NCBI GenBank assembly: GCA_937982515.1 | Contig: CALJMB010000267.1 | Location: 1-15,550 of the forward strand | Length of the DNA stretch: 15,550 nt | Source of the DNA: an uncultured Balneolaceae bacterium | Lineage (GTDB): Bacteria; Bacteroidota; Rhodothermia; Balneolales; Balneolaceae | Reading direction: 5' to 3' | Shown here: positions 7,054 to 15,550 of the stretch, piece by piece | Position numbering within the stretch: position 1 is the first letter of the stretch | Layout: each line of letters begins with the position of its first letter | Translations under genes and position numbers: made by a program | Notes under the pieces: generated by a model | What the model saw: only the letters and a program-made list of their open reading frames with translations | Told to the model about the DNA's origin: nothing | Databases searched by the model: none

Positions 7054-7157
7054 GGAACGCGGATGCCGCCGATGGGGCCGATACACACAAACACAAATAG
7101 GATACATCGGATATCATGACTGGCAAATACCGGCCCCATTCGAGGTATCTGTGTTCC
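7054..7157. repeat. Degenerate palindromic repeat, copy 2 (104 bp)
   Basis: The ends GGAACGCGGATGCC (7054-7067) and GGTATCTGTGTTCC (7144-7157) are inverted repeats with three mismatches in 14. Inside them CCGATGGGGCCG (7069-7080) opposes CGGCCCCATTCG (7131-7142). The left end differs from copy 1 (744) by one base in 15, and the right ends share ATCTGTGT at almost the same offset. It lies in the 243-bp gap between the kinase and lipoprotein genes. The rest of that gap holds a small GGGTT/AACCC stem at 7005-7021 and a 10-bp palindrome TGGCATGCCA at 7023-7032, neither followed by a T-run. Confidence 0.6.
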
Positions 7158-7247
7158 CCTACACGCGCCGTTGACCATGGGCGCAACACTGGTTCCTGAT
7201 TTTTGAAACCATATTGTTCGAAATAAAGCACCTACTTCTGAGAACCA

Positions 7248-10200
7248 ATGCGCAATTTTAAAAGCTTTTTATACGTACCGTTTCTCGCCGTTTTGATAAC
7301 CGCCGGGCTTTCTGCATGTAATTCGTCCCACAAACCAACCATTTTTACGCAGCTCAAACCCGGCCAATCCGGAATATTTTTCAGCAATGACATCTCTGAA
7401 GAAGATGAACGCTCTTCTGTCCATGAATTTATGTATATGGGCGGAGGTGTGGGCATCGGCGATTTTAACAAGGACGGATGGATGGATATCTACCTTACGG
7501 GTAATCAGGTAAGCAGCAGGCTATACATTAATCAGGGAATGGATCGGGATGGGCAGATCAGGTTTAAGGATGTCACAGAACAAGCCGGGGTCGCCACCTC
7601 TCGCTGGGTAACCGGAGTAAATATCGCGGATGTGAATAATGATGGCCTCGATGACATCTATCTGTGCGTATATGGCGGGAAAAACCTGCTCTTTATAAAT
7701 AACGGCGGGGAACAGATTCCCACATTCACAGAACAGGCGCAAGAGTATGGCCTGGCAGATACCGGTGATGCCACCCAATCCATTTTCTTTGACTACGACA
7801 AAGACGGCCACCCGGACTTGTTTCTGATCAACTACCGATTAGATGGCCCTAATGCCAATGCCTTGCGGCCTAAAGATATCAGCGGCCGTGCTCCCGGCAA
7901 CGACAAGCTTTACCGGAATATGGGTATTCCCGCCGGCAAAGCCCATCCATATTTCACCGATGTAAGCGTGCAGGCAGGAATTAAAGGAGATGGGTATGGC
8001 CTTGGAGTTACGGTGAGCGACTTTAACAACGATAGCTGGCCGGATATTTATGTGGCCAACGATTTTCTGTCAAATGATGAGCTGTGGCTGAATAATAAGA
8101 ACGGAACATTCACTAATGTTATAAGCCAGGCCCTCAGGCATCAGAGTTATTCGAGTATGGGTGTCGACGCCGCCGACATTAACAATGATCAGCTTATGGA
8201 TATCATCACCCTCGATATGGCCCCGGAATTAAATGAGAGAAAGAAACTGCAGTACACATTTATGAATTATGACCGGTATCAGGCCGAGCGATCGTTTGGA
8301 TATGAACCGTCGTTTATGAGGAATATGCTGCAGCTGAATAATGGAGTAAGAACTATCCATAGTACAGCTGTTCCCTTTTTCAGCGAGATCGGCCAATACG
8401 CGGGTATTTCAGAAACGGACTGGAGCTGGAGTGTATTGGCGGCAGACTTCAATAATGACGGATGGAAAGATTTACACATCACCAATGGCAGCGGCCGCGA
8501 CTTTTTAAATGCCGATTTTATTGAATACAGCATCTCTGCAGAAGCCGGTATGAGAAGCCAATCAGTTGAAGATCGAGACCTCGCCAAAAAACTAAACAAT
8601 CTGGGCTATATCAAACTGCCGGACTATCTCTATCTGAATAAGGGTGACTATACTTTTGAAAATGTGCAGGAGACGGCCGGGTTTGGCGATACCAAATGGG
8701 GATCAATCTCCAACGGAGCAGCTTATGTAGATATTGACAATGATGGTGATCTGGATTTAATCGTCAATAAAATCAATGAACCGGCTTCTGTTTTTATTAA
8801 TAATACCATCCCGAACATTCAAAAAAACACCGGCGGATCCTCTCCGGCAGATGTTGTAAGAGACCATCACTATCTTCAGATAAAGCTTACCGGCGGCGAG
8901 AACAACCTGGACGCATTCGGGACGAAGGTCGTGCTTTTTACGGGCAACAGCATTCAGGCACAAGAAAAATATCCGGTAAGAGGCTACCTCTCTTCTGTGG
9001 ATAGCAGGTTATTCTTTGGCCTGGGTTCCATCGATCATGCAGATTCTCTGGCCATTATCTGGCCCGATAACCAAGTACAAATCCTTAGAAATATTCCTGC
9101 TGATACTCTGCTGAATATCCGCAAAGCAGATACTGCCTCCAGCGCTTCTGTATTTTTTGAGAATGAGGATTTTACCTATCCTGAGAAACCAGCGCCCGCC
9201 CCGCTATTCCGTGATGTTACCGATGAAATTCAGGCCTTATACCGGCATAAAGATGTTTCCTATAATGATTTTAAATTCCAACCATTGCTGCCTCAAAAAT
9301 ACACCCAACTAGGCCCGTTTATTACTACCGGTGATATCGATAACGACGGGCTGCCCGATTTCTTTATAGGAGGCGGGTTTAACTCTTCCGGCGCATTGTT
9401 CCAACAGACTGAAAACGGCACTTTTAACCACATTACCTTCGACACCGACATCAAGTATCAGGAGGATATGGATTGTGTGTTTTTCGATGCCAACGGCGAT
9501 GGACATCTGGATTTGCTGATCACCTATGGAGATACGCGCTATAATGAACATTCCATCTATTATAAACCCCGCCTGTATATTAATGATGGCATGGGAAATT
9601 TCAGGCTTGATGAAGAGGCTATTCCGGATCATGTAAGAACAATTGCCGGGACCGTAGCAGTTGGCGATTATAATGGTGATGGGTCCCCTGACCTGTTTAT
9701 TGGCGGAAGGGTTTCCAAAATGTATCCGCTCGCACCCAGAAGCTTTCTGTTGCATAATAAAAAGGGGAAATTCACAGATATCACAGAGAAAACGGCTCCT
9801 GAGCTAACAAATCCGGGCATGATCTCCGCTGCAGTATGGGCAGATATCAATAATGACCAAAAACCGGATTTGGTAATAGCCGGCGAGTGGATGCCTATAC
9901 GATTTTTTGCGAACAACGGAACCCACCTGCAGGAAGTTACAAACCAGACAGGGCTTGAGCATATGTCAGGCCTGTGGCGTAGCCTCACGGCATGTGATGC
10001 AGACAAAGACGGAGACATAGATTTCGTAGCCGGTAACCTGGGTAGTAACCATAAATATCAGGTCACCGCACAGTACCCGATGAAGCTTTTTGCTGCTGAT
10101 CTTGATAAAAACGGTATCATTGATCCGGTCATGTTTTATTACATGAAAGATAAAAGTGGTGCGAGAAATCTCTACCCGGCCATAAACCGGGATGAACTGT

Positions 10201-10769
10201 TTCGGCAGGTACCGGCCCTGCACAGATTATTTCCCAGCCATGATGATTATTCAACCGCTACCTTTGATGCCATTTTTAGCCACATGCCCGAAAGTGAAAT
10301 AATGGAACTGAGTGTTGTTGAAACCAGAAGTTTGTTCCTGGAAAACAGGGGTGATGGTAGATTTATAAAGCATATTTTGCCTGCAGAAACCCAGTTCGCC
10401 CCGGTCAACGCGATAGTCTGTGATGATCTGGATAGCGACGGACACATCGATCTGCTGTTAGCCGGGAATGAGTATCAAACCGAGGTCAGAACCGGCAGGT
10501 ATGATGCCTCGTATGGTTACTTTCTGAAAGGAAACAGCCAAAATGATTTTGAGGTTATTCCTCATGCCAGAAGTGGTTTCATCCTGGATGGCGATATAAA
10601 AGATATGGCCCTCCTCCGCCGGGGGTATGCAGGAAGGGACGGGCGGCGGAAAAAGGAGGGCCAAAAATTTATACTTGTGGCTGTAAACAATGATTCAATG
10701 CGTGTGTTCCTGCCCCTGCCGGCTGCTGCCGGGAGGCAAGAGACTGAGGAGTCAATTCAAACAGAATAA
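7248..10769 (+). CDS. FG-GAP/VCBS repeat lipoprotein with ASPIC/UnbV domain (CRTAC1-like)
   Basis: The 1173-aa envelope protein has a lipoprotein signal (LSAC, Cys24) and then two sets of calcium-loop FG-GAP/VCBS repeats of the DxNxDGxxD type. The first seven begin near residues 72, 128, 182, 258, 310, 400 and 495 (for example DFNKDGWMD, DYDKDGHPD, DIDNDGDLD). An ASPIC/UnbV segment spans roughly 540-625, with AFGTKV, RGYLSSVDSRLFFGLG and IIWPDNQ. Seven more repeats begin near 696, 747, 807, 866, 917, 951 and 1060. Two seven-bladed, calcium-stabilised beta-propellers joined by the UnbV domain is the natural reading (inference). Residues after Cys24 (NSSHKP) lack the acidic surface-export signal seen in the neighbouring SusD, so its surface exposure is uncertain. 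Such proteins are often found beside SusC/SusD pairs in Bacteroidota; adhesion or ligand binding is likely, enzyme activity unproven. ATG at 7248 is the only sensible start. Confidence 0.92.
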   Translation: MRNFKSFLYVPFLAVLITAGLSACNSSHKPTIFTQLKPGQSGIFFSNDISEEDERSSVHEFMYMGGGVGIGDFNKDGWMDIYLTGNQVSSRLYINQGMDRDGQIRFKDVTEQAGVATSRWVTGVNIADVNNDGLDDIYLCVYGGKNLLFINNGGEQIPTFTEQAQEYGLADTGDATQSIFFDYDKDGHPDLFLINYRLDGPNANALRPKDISGRAPGNDKLYRNMGIPAGKAHPYFTDVSVQAGIKGDGYGLGVTVSDFNNDSWPDIYVANDFLSNDELWLNNKNGTFTNVISQALRHQSYSSMGVDAADINNDQLMDIITLDMAPELNERKKLQYTFMNYDRYQAERSFGYEPSFMRNMLQLNNGVRTIHSTAVPFFSEIGQYAGISETDWSWSVLAADFNNDGWKDLHITNGSGRDFLNADFIEYSISAEAGMRSQSVEDRDLAKKLNNLGYIKLPDYLYLNKGDYTFENVQETAGFGDTKWGSISNGAAYVDIDNDGDLDLIVNKINEPASVFINNTIPNIQKNTGGSSPADVVRDHHYLQIKLTGGENNLDAFGTKVVLFTGNSIQAQEKYPVRGYLSSVDSRLFFGLGSIDHADSLAIIWPDNQVQILRNIPADTLLNIRKADTASSASVFFENEDFTYPEKPAPAPLFRDVTDEIQALYRHKDVSYNDFKFQPLLPQKYTQLGPFITTGDIDNDGLPDFFIGGGFNSSGALFQQTENGTFNHITFDTDIKYQEDMDCVFFDANGDGHLDLLITYGDTRYNEHSIYYKPRLYINDGMGNFRLDEEAIPDHVRTIAGTVAVGDYNGDGSPDLFIGGRVSKMYPLAPRSFLLHNKKGKFTDITEKTAPELTNPGMISAAVWADINNDQKPDLVIAGEWMPIRFFANNGTHLQEVTNQTGLEHMSGLWRSLTACDADKDGDIDFVAGNLGSNHKYQVTAQYPMKLFAADLDKNGIIDPVMFYYMKDKSGARNLYPAINRDELFRQVPALHRLFPSHDDYSTATFDAIFSHMPESEIMELSVVETRSLFLENRGDGRFIKHILPAETQFAPVNAIVCDDLDSDGHIDLLLAGNEYQTEVRTGRYDASYGYFLKGNSQNDFEVIPHARSGFILDGDIKDMALLRRGYAGRDGRRKKEGQKFILVAVNNDSMRVFLPLPAAAGRQETEESIQTE

Positions 10770-10800
10770 TACCCCCGTACCTGAACCGGACTTTACCCCG

Positions 10801-12366
10801 TCAATATCCAGGATTCTGCGGATTGATACCCCCGCTTCCCAACTCCGGATTATTATCTACTTCTGTAGCGGGAATGGGCAACAATACTTCACCTGGTCTG
10901 GGGTAGGAACTAAAATATCCTAACTCTGTCCATCGTAACAAGTCTCTGTTTCGTATCTCTTCGGCTCCCAGTTCTGCCATCCGTTCATGCATGATAATTT
11001 CGACCACGTCTTCTTTGGTATCGGCCGGATATTGTGGTGTGGGGTATTCGGGCATATCTACGCTGGCGCGTGCTCGAACTTCGTTAAGATAAGACAGAGC
11101 CTCTGGAATATTATCAGTCTCATTTTCACATTCCGCCATATTTAACAATACTTCTGCATAGCGGATCAGGCGATGGTTGTTTCCTCTGAAAACACAATCA
11201 CATGCGGCATCATCATAACTCAGCTTATACAACAGCATATATTTGCGCCAGCTTGCTTTTATCGTCTCTCCGTGAAATTGTGAAGTATTGCCGTTCTGCA
11301 TAGCATCCGTCAGTGTATCATCCCCATCATTGAAAGTGTCACCACCCATATATACTGAGAACCCCAATCGTGGGTCGGTCTTTGCCGCACCGGTTTCGGT
11401 GTGTTCAAAGTTATTGATATAGGCATCAGAGGGGATCAAATTTCGCCAGGCCAAAGGATTATATTCCTGTGCACGTGCAGTAGTTTGGGCTTCGTTGGCA
11501 CCGTCTCCGGTATATCCCCAGTTAAATGCATTATCTCCTTTATCAATAAATACTACCTCAAATATCGATTCCTCGTTGAATTCGGTCTCCTCCTTAAAAT
11601 TATCCTCATAATCATCAACTAGTGAATATAAATTGGAGTCGATCACTTCCTGCAAATGATTTTTGGCAGTTTCAAAGTCCAGGCGTTGCATATAAACCCG
11701 CCCCAGCATGGCCTTCGCCGCTCCCCAGGTAGCCCGCCCCCGGTCTGCATTGGGATAGCTTTCGGGTAATACCTCCGCCGCATCCTCAAGGTCTGCGACT
11801 ATCCTTGTATAAACCGCTTCTACGGGGGCTCGGGGTTGAAACTGATTGGGTTCATCCACGGGTTCGGTATAGACCGGAACCGGACCCCACAGACTCACCA
11901 ATTCAAAATAGGCCCAACCCCGCAGGAATTTAGCCTCAGCTACCAGGCGATCCCTGAGTGAGGCATTATCTTCCACATTAGGGCCATTGGTAATAACCAC
12001 ATTTGCCCGGTGGATCACAGCATACAATCCATTCCACATATCGCTCATTACTGTATTACTGGGCGAAATTGACCCCTGTAGTATTTGTCGCCTTGGCACC
12101 TCTAACTGCCCGCCACCGGAAGCCATCTCTCCGCTTCTAAGGTCATGGACAAAGAACCACTCTCTTCCTACTAACTGAGCGCTGCTTAGGCTGGAATAAA
12201 TGGCATTAGTACCCCCCAGTAACTCACTGCTGTTCTGGAAATACGTCTCGGTGGTTCGAAAACTCGGATCCGTTAAATTCAGATCTGTATCGCAAGAGGA
12301 AACGAGAACCGTTCCCGTCATCATAAGGGCTGCTATCCATAATATATGTGTAATGGAACGTTTCAT
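10801..12366 (-). CDS. SusD/RagB-family nutrient-binding outer-membrane lipoprotein
   Basis: The 521-aa surface lipoprotein acts as the lid of a SusC transporter and captures substrate for TonB-dependent import. The signal peptide ends in the lipobox LVSSC (Cys25) followed by DTD, an acidic +1/+3 pattern that fits the Bacteroidota surface lipoprotein export signal. The N-terminal part (about 30-230) is the TPR-like SusD domain (LRGWAYFELVSLWGPVPVYT near 148-167). The C-terminal RagB/SusD domain shows LIRYAEVLLNMAECENE, ALSYLNEVRARA, MHERMAEL and NRDLLRWTELG, and the protein ends with the family-typical LLPIPATEVDNNP and NPGY. It lies 134 nt downstream of susC in the same direction. Its 3' end faces the FG-GAP lipoprotein gene with a 31-nt gap and no visible terminator. 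The substrate cannot be told from sequence: there is no glycosidase, peptidase or regulator in the window. Confidence 0.95.
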   Translation of the reverse strand: MKRSITHILWIAALMMTGTVLVSSCDTDLNLTDPSFRTTETYFQNSSELLGGTNAIYSSLSSAQLVGREWFFVHDLRSGEMASGGGQLEVPRRQILQGSISPSNTVMSDMWNGLYAVIHRANVVITNGPNVEDNASLRDRLVAEAKFLRGWAYFELVSLWGPVPVYTEPVDEPNQFQPRAPVEAVYTRIVADLEDAAEVLPESYPNADRGRATWGAAKAMLGRVYMQRLDFETAKNHLQEVIDSNLYSLVDDYEDNFKEETEFNEESIFEVVFIDKGDNAFNWGYTGDGANEAQTTARAQEYNPLAWRNLIPSDAYINNFEHTETGAAKTDPRLGFSVYMGGDTFNDGDDTLTDAMQNGNTSQFHGETIKASWRKYMLLYKLSYDDAACDCVFRGNNHRLIRYAEVLLNMAECENETDNIPEALSYLNEVRARASVDMPEYPTPQYPADTKEDVVEIIMHERMAELGAEEIRNRDLLRWTELGYFSSYPRPGEVLLPIPATEVDNNPELGSGGINPQNPGY

Positions 12367-12408
12367 GATTGGGTCTATTTAAAATTTGTATTAATTATTT
12401 AACCTTTA

Positions 12409-12486
12409 AAACCCCAATGTTTCTTTGGTCTTATTAGCACTATGTTTGAGCCGTTAAATGCACTTGAATAAAAACATTGTGGGTTT
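12409..12486 (-). promoter_or_regulatory. Intercistronic inverted repeat between susC and susD
   Basis: On the transcript, AAACCCACAATGTTT (12486-12472) can pair with AAACATTGGGGTTT (12422-12409): 14 base pairs with one bulged A and a 49-nt loop. It sits wholly between the susC stop (12501) and the susD ATG (12366). The 3' arm is followed only by UAAAGG, so it is not a canonical terminator. It may set the relative amounts of SusC and SusD by stabilising or cleaving the mRNA, which is inference. Confidence 0.5.
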
Positions 12487-12500
12487 CTTTATAATATTCT

Positions 12501-15500
12501 CTACATGCTTACCTGTAATCCTACAAGGAATGCTCGGGCCGACGGATATTGGCCATAATCAATCCCGTTGGTGAGAGTAGTATTCTTTGAACCTATTTCA
12601 GGGTCCCATCCCTTATAGCCGGTAAAAGTCAACAGGTTTTGGGAAGCCACATATACCCGAAGCCTGCTAATAGTTCCATTGGTCAGCGATGTCAGGGTTG
12701 TAGCCGGTACGTTATATCCCAACTGAATATTTTTCAGCCTTAAATAAGAGCCATCTTCGATCCAGCGAGTTGAAGGACGACCATTCCCGTTGGGATCCCC
12801 ACTGATGGCCCGGGGAACATCAGTATTGGTGTTTTGCGGCGTCCAGGCATCCAAGACGGCTGTACCCGCCCCAAATAAACGGGCCATCCCTTCACTGATA
12901 ATTCTCGAAGCATTGAAGATATCATTGCCCTGAACACCCTGTATAAAAAAGGACAGGTCAAAATTCTTATAGTTACCATTGAAATTCAGCGAATACGAAA
13001 AATCAGGAATATAACTTCCGATGAAAGTCCGGTCGGCAGAATCAATTACCTTATCGTCATTGAGATCCCTAAAACGGATATCTCCCGGGGCTGTTCCCTC
13101 CGCCTGATAGACCCCGCCCGGAGCCGCCGCATTTAATTCATCTATCTCCGACTGATCCTGAAAAATACCATCCACTACCCAGCCGTAAAAAGACTGAATC
13201 GGCTCGCCGGCCTGCGTCCGGGTGATATCATCTCCCCCTCCAAAATCCTGATCACCCCCCGCACCAATAGCTGCATTTGGTGTATTCAGGCTTACAACCT
13301 CGTTGCGCGCAAAGCTCATCAAACCTGTTACATTCCACGTAAATTCGCCGCCGACCTTGTGATACCCTAACTCAACATCGAGCCCATTGTTTTTCATTTC
13401 TCCTACATTGGCAAGCACACCCCCTCCATTCAATCCAAATGAGGTAGGAGTCGGAACCTCAAGCAACAAATTGTCCGTATACCGCCGATAATAGTCAGCT
13501 GTAAATGTAATTCTGTTTGCAAACAGCCCCAAGTCTACACCAACATTCCATTGACTGGTCTTTTCCCACTCTATTTCAGAATTCCCCAGTGCATTGTAGT
13601 AAGAAGCATTGCCTACATCATTATCATTATTGAAGGGATACGTTGCAGCACTGCCTTGTATTCTTACCTGCCAGGGATAACTGTCGCCGATCAGCAAACC
13701 ATTCAATCCCGTTATTCCATACCCGCCTCTGAGCTTCAGTTCCGAGATCAGGGACTGGTTCTGCATGAAAGCTTCCCGATCAATTCGCCAGCCTACGGAT
13801 CCCGAAGGGAAATTCGCCCATTTGTTACCGGGAGCCCAGATGGATAATCCATCGCGGCGGATGGCAAAGTTAAACAGGTATTTTTCGTCATAATCGTAGG
13901 TTAGCCGGCCAACAAAAGAGATAAGGCGTGCCTGATTTTTTGAGGTTTGATTAGCCACATTGGTAGCGCCGGCCAAAGTTTCCAACTCATTAGTGGCCTG
14001 GTTACCCGATGCCGTTTCATTGAAGTTCTTGGCATCCTGATATTCATAAACGCCTACTACGTTAAAATGGTGGTTGTCTATAGTCTGGTCAACCGTTAGC
14101 TGTTGAGTAAATAACAGCGTCGTATTCCTGTTTCTTTCATCTGTGATGGTAGCCACCGAGTTGCTGTTCCCCACACTGTTATAGATGGGCGCAAACTGGT
14201 GCTGGAAGCCATCCATGTGATCCAATCCAAAGGACGATCTGAAATTTAGCCAGGGAACAAGGTCGACATTTAAATAAGCGGTGCCCGTTATCTTAGTTGT
14301 GTTATTGTGGGCTTGACCCAGTAATTTCGCATCTTGTACAGGGTTAGTCGGGTCTGCCCCGTCAATACTATTTTCTGCTGTGCGGTATCCTCCATTGGTA
14401 GTGGGATCGTATGCCGGAAGATAAGGCAGCGACCGAATTACATTTACCAGCCTCGTACGGTTACCCCCGGTGTTGTCATATCGTTGCCGGCCATAAGAGA
14501 GGTAGAGATTTTCCCCCACACTGAACATGCTGCTGATAACATGCTCGCTATTAATCCTGAAATTACCCCGTTGATTATTCAACCCTTCGGCGATACCATC
14601 CTGCTTGAAATAACCACCCGAAAGGTAGAAACGTGTTGCCTCATTACCACCACCTAATGAAAGCTGATGGTTAGTCAGCAGGCCATTCCTAAAATAAACA
14701 TCCTGCCAATCGGTGTTGGTTTGGGCATAGGTTTGTGAAGCCCCTTCGTAAATGGGTTGACTTAGGTTGTTCCCTTGTAATCGCGGCGGTAAGTCAATAC
14801 CGGCGGCACCGTTTAACGCCCGCTCATATTCAAGGTACTGTTCCGTATTTAACAGATCAATAGTTTTCCAGGGTGATTCGGTACCGGCATACGACTCATA
14901 ATTGACGGTAAGCCTATTGTCTCTGTTCCCTTTTTTTGTGGTAATTAAAATAACCCCGTTGGTTGCCCTGGATCCATATATAGCTGCCGCACTGGCATCT
15001 TTCAGCACTTCAACCGATTCAATATCCTGGCTGTCTATACTTCCGATATTGCCGGTGGGCAGACCATCGACAACATATAAAGGATCGGTCGCATAGTTGA
15101 TAGAACTGATTCCCCTGATTTGAATAATAGGTTCTTCTCCCGGACCTCCATTATTCCTGACTTGCAAACCAGCTACTCGGCCCTGTAATGCCTGCTGGAC
15201 ATTTCCTACCGGTAATCGGTTTAATTCCTCTATGGGAACTGAAGAAATAGCCGCGGTAAGTGAGCTTCTTCGTTGCTCGCCATATCCCACAACAACTACT
15301 TCATCTCCGGCTAGTATTTCTGACTTTAGCGTTACATTTAATTCTGTTTGACCATTAACAGGCACTTCAAGCCGCTCATAACCGATAAAAGAAAAAACAA
15401 GTGTGTCATTTAAAGAGCTGACAATAACCTCAAACCTTCCTTCTGCATCAGTTGTGGTTCCGGTAGTTGTGCCTTTCACCAAAATATTAACTCCAGGAAT

Positions 15501-15550
15501 CGTTTCCCCGGTCTCCCCATCCGATACCTGGCCCCGAACTACTTCCTGAT
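12501..15550 (-). CDS. SusC/RagA TonB-linked outer-membrane transporter, N-terminus outside window
   Basis: This outer-membrane TonB-dependent transporter imports the substrate captured by SusD. The reading frame is open to the window edge, so the gene starts beyond 15550; about 1015 residues are visible. The visible N-terminus is a carboxypeptidase-regulatory-like beta-sandwich domain (VRGQVSDGETGETIPGVNIL, TDAEGRFEV). After it come the plug domain (DEVVVVGYGEQ, NVQQALQGRVAGLQV, PLYVVDGLP, VEVLKDASAAAIYGSRATNG) and a long barrel. The C-terminal part has SYLRLKNIQLGYNVP and RVYVASQNLLTFTGYKGWDPE, and the protein ends FLVGLQVSM. A TTG at 15482 is internal and not the start, because the domain signature continues upstream of it. 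The missing part should hold the signal peptide and first strands. It is co-transcribed with susD downstream; its promoter and any regulator lie outside the window. Confidence 0.95.
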   Translation of the reverse strand, partial: QEVVRGQVSDGETGETIPGVNILVKGTTTGTTTDAEGRFEVIVSSLNDTLVFSFIGYERLEVPVNGQTELNVTLKSEILAGDEVVVVGYGEQRRSSLTAAISSVPIEELNRLPVGNVQQALQGRVAGLQVRNNGGPGEEPIIQIRGISSINYATDPLYVVDGLPTGNIGSIDSQDIESVEVLKDASAAAIYGSRATNGVILITTKKGNRDNRLTVNYESYAGTESPWKTIDLLNTEQYLEYERALNGAAGIDLPPRLQGNNLSQPIYEGASQTYAQTNTDWQDVYFRNGLLTNHQLSLGGGNEATRFYLSGGYFKQDGIAEGLNNQRGNFRINSEHVISSMFSVGENLYLSYGRQRYDNTGGNRTRLVNVIRSLPYLPAYDPTTNGGYRTAENSIDGADPTNPVQDAKLLGQAHNNTTKITGTAYLNVDLVPWLNFRSSFGLDHMDGFQHQFAPIYNSVGNSNSVATITDERNRNTTLLFTQQLTVDQTIDNHHFNVVGVYEYQDAKNFNETASGNQATNELETLAGATNVANQTSKNQARLISFVGRLTYDYDEKYLFNFAIRRDGLSIWAPGNKWANFPSGSVGWRIDREAFMQNQSLISELKLRGGYGITGLNGLLIGDSYPWQVRIQGSAATYPFNNDNDVGNASYYNALGNSEIEWEKTSQWNVGVDLGLFANRITFTADYYRRYTDNLLLEVPTPTSFGLNGGGVLANVGEMKNNGLDVELGYHKVGGEFTWNVTGLMSFARNEVVSLNTPNAAIGAGGDQDFGGGDDITRTQAGEPIQSFYGWVVDGIFQDQSEIDELNAAAPGGVYQAEGTAPGDIRFRDLNDDKVIDSADRTFIGSYIPDFSYSLNFNGNYKNFDLSFFIQGVQGNDIFNASRIISEGMARLFGAGTAVLDAWTPQNTNTDVPRAISGDPNGNGRPSTRWIEDGSYLRLKNIQLGYNVPATTLTSLTNGTISRLRVYVASQNLLTFTGYKGWDPEIGSKNTTLTNGIDYGQYPSARAFLVGLQVSM

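Noticed and set aside
10770..10800. Bidirectional terminator between the FG-GAP lipoprotein gene and susD
   Set aside because: The 31-nt gap shows no inverted repeat and no T-run.
15480..15482. TTG at 15482 as the start of SusC
   Set aside because: The frame continues to the window edge and the upstream residues complete the conserved carboxypeptidase-like domain, so the gene is truncated by the window.

Overview
The window looks like a chromosomal segment from a member of the Bacteroidota/Balneolota-Rhodothermota group. The evidence is a SusC/SusD outer-membrane pair, a giant FG-GAP/VCBS plus ASPIC/UnbV lipoprotein, a Bacteroidota-style DksA that has lost most zinc cysteines, the conserved order ileS - traR/dksA - lspA, and a lack of clear Shine-Dalgarno sequences. 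A Balneolales-type genus (for example Fodinibius or Balneola relatives) is my best guess, from gene style and not from any search.

Layout. (1) Positions 135-725 (+) hold an unrecognised soluble acidic protein, followed by a short repeat-bearing gap. (2) Positions 5121-909 (-) are a housekeeping operon: isoleucyl-tRNA synthetase (ileS), a TraR/DksA-family regulator and signal peptidase II (lspA), with gaps of 15 and 34 nt. (3) Positions 5122-5629 are a divergent, structured non-coding region carrying a long hairpin, a tandem 9-mer and a 9-bp inverted repeat. (4) Positions 5630-7004 (+) are an overlapping pair, a low-molecular-weight phosphatase and a fructosamine/ribulosamine kinase, which together suggest repair of glycated proteins. 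(5) Positions 7005-7247 hold a second copy of the repeat found near 744. (6) Positions 7248-10769 (+) encode a 1173-residue lipoprotein with two sets of seven FG-GAP/VCBS repeats around an ASPIC/UnbV domain. (7) Positions 15550-10801 (-) are a SusC-SusD pair meeting the lipoprotein gene tail to tail with a 31-nt gap. susC runs off the right edge of the window.

How the genes work together. Lsp is needed to mature lipoproteins, and two of the proteins encoded here (the FG-GAP protein and SusD) carry lipoboxes. SusC and SusD should form a TonB-dependent uptake complex in the outer membrane, and the FG-GAP protein is probably a cell-envelope partner, although no degradative enzyme in the window reveals the substrate. 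The most notable single observation is that the IleRS active-site signature reads GIHH instead of HxGH, the swapped GxHH form linked to extreme mupirocin resistance in type 2 IleRS. I found no phage, IS transposase, CRISPR, tRNA or rRNA. No clearly new multi-gene system is evident; the open questions are the orphan protein, the structured intergenic region and the repeat family.
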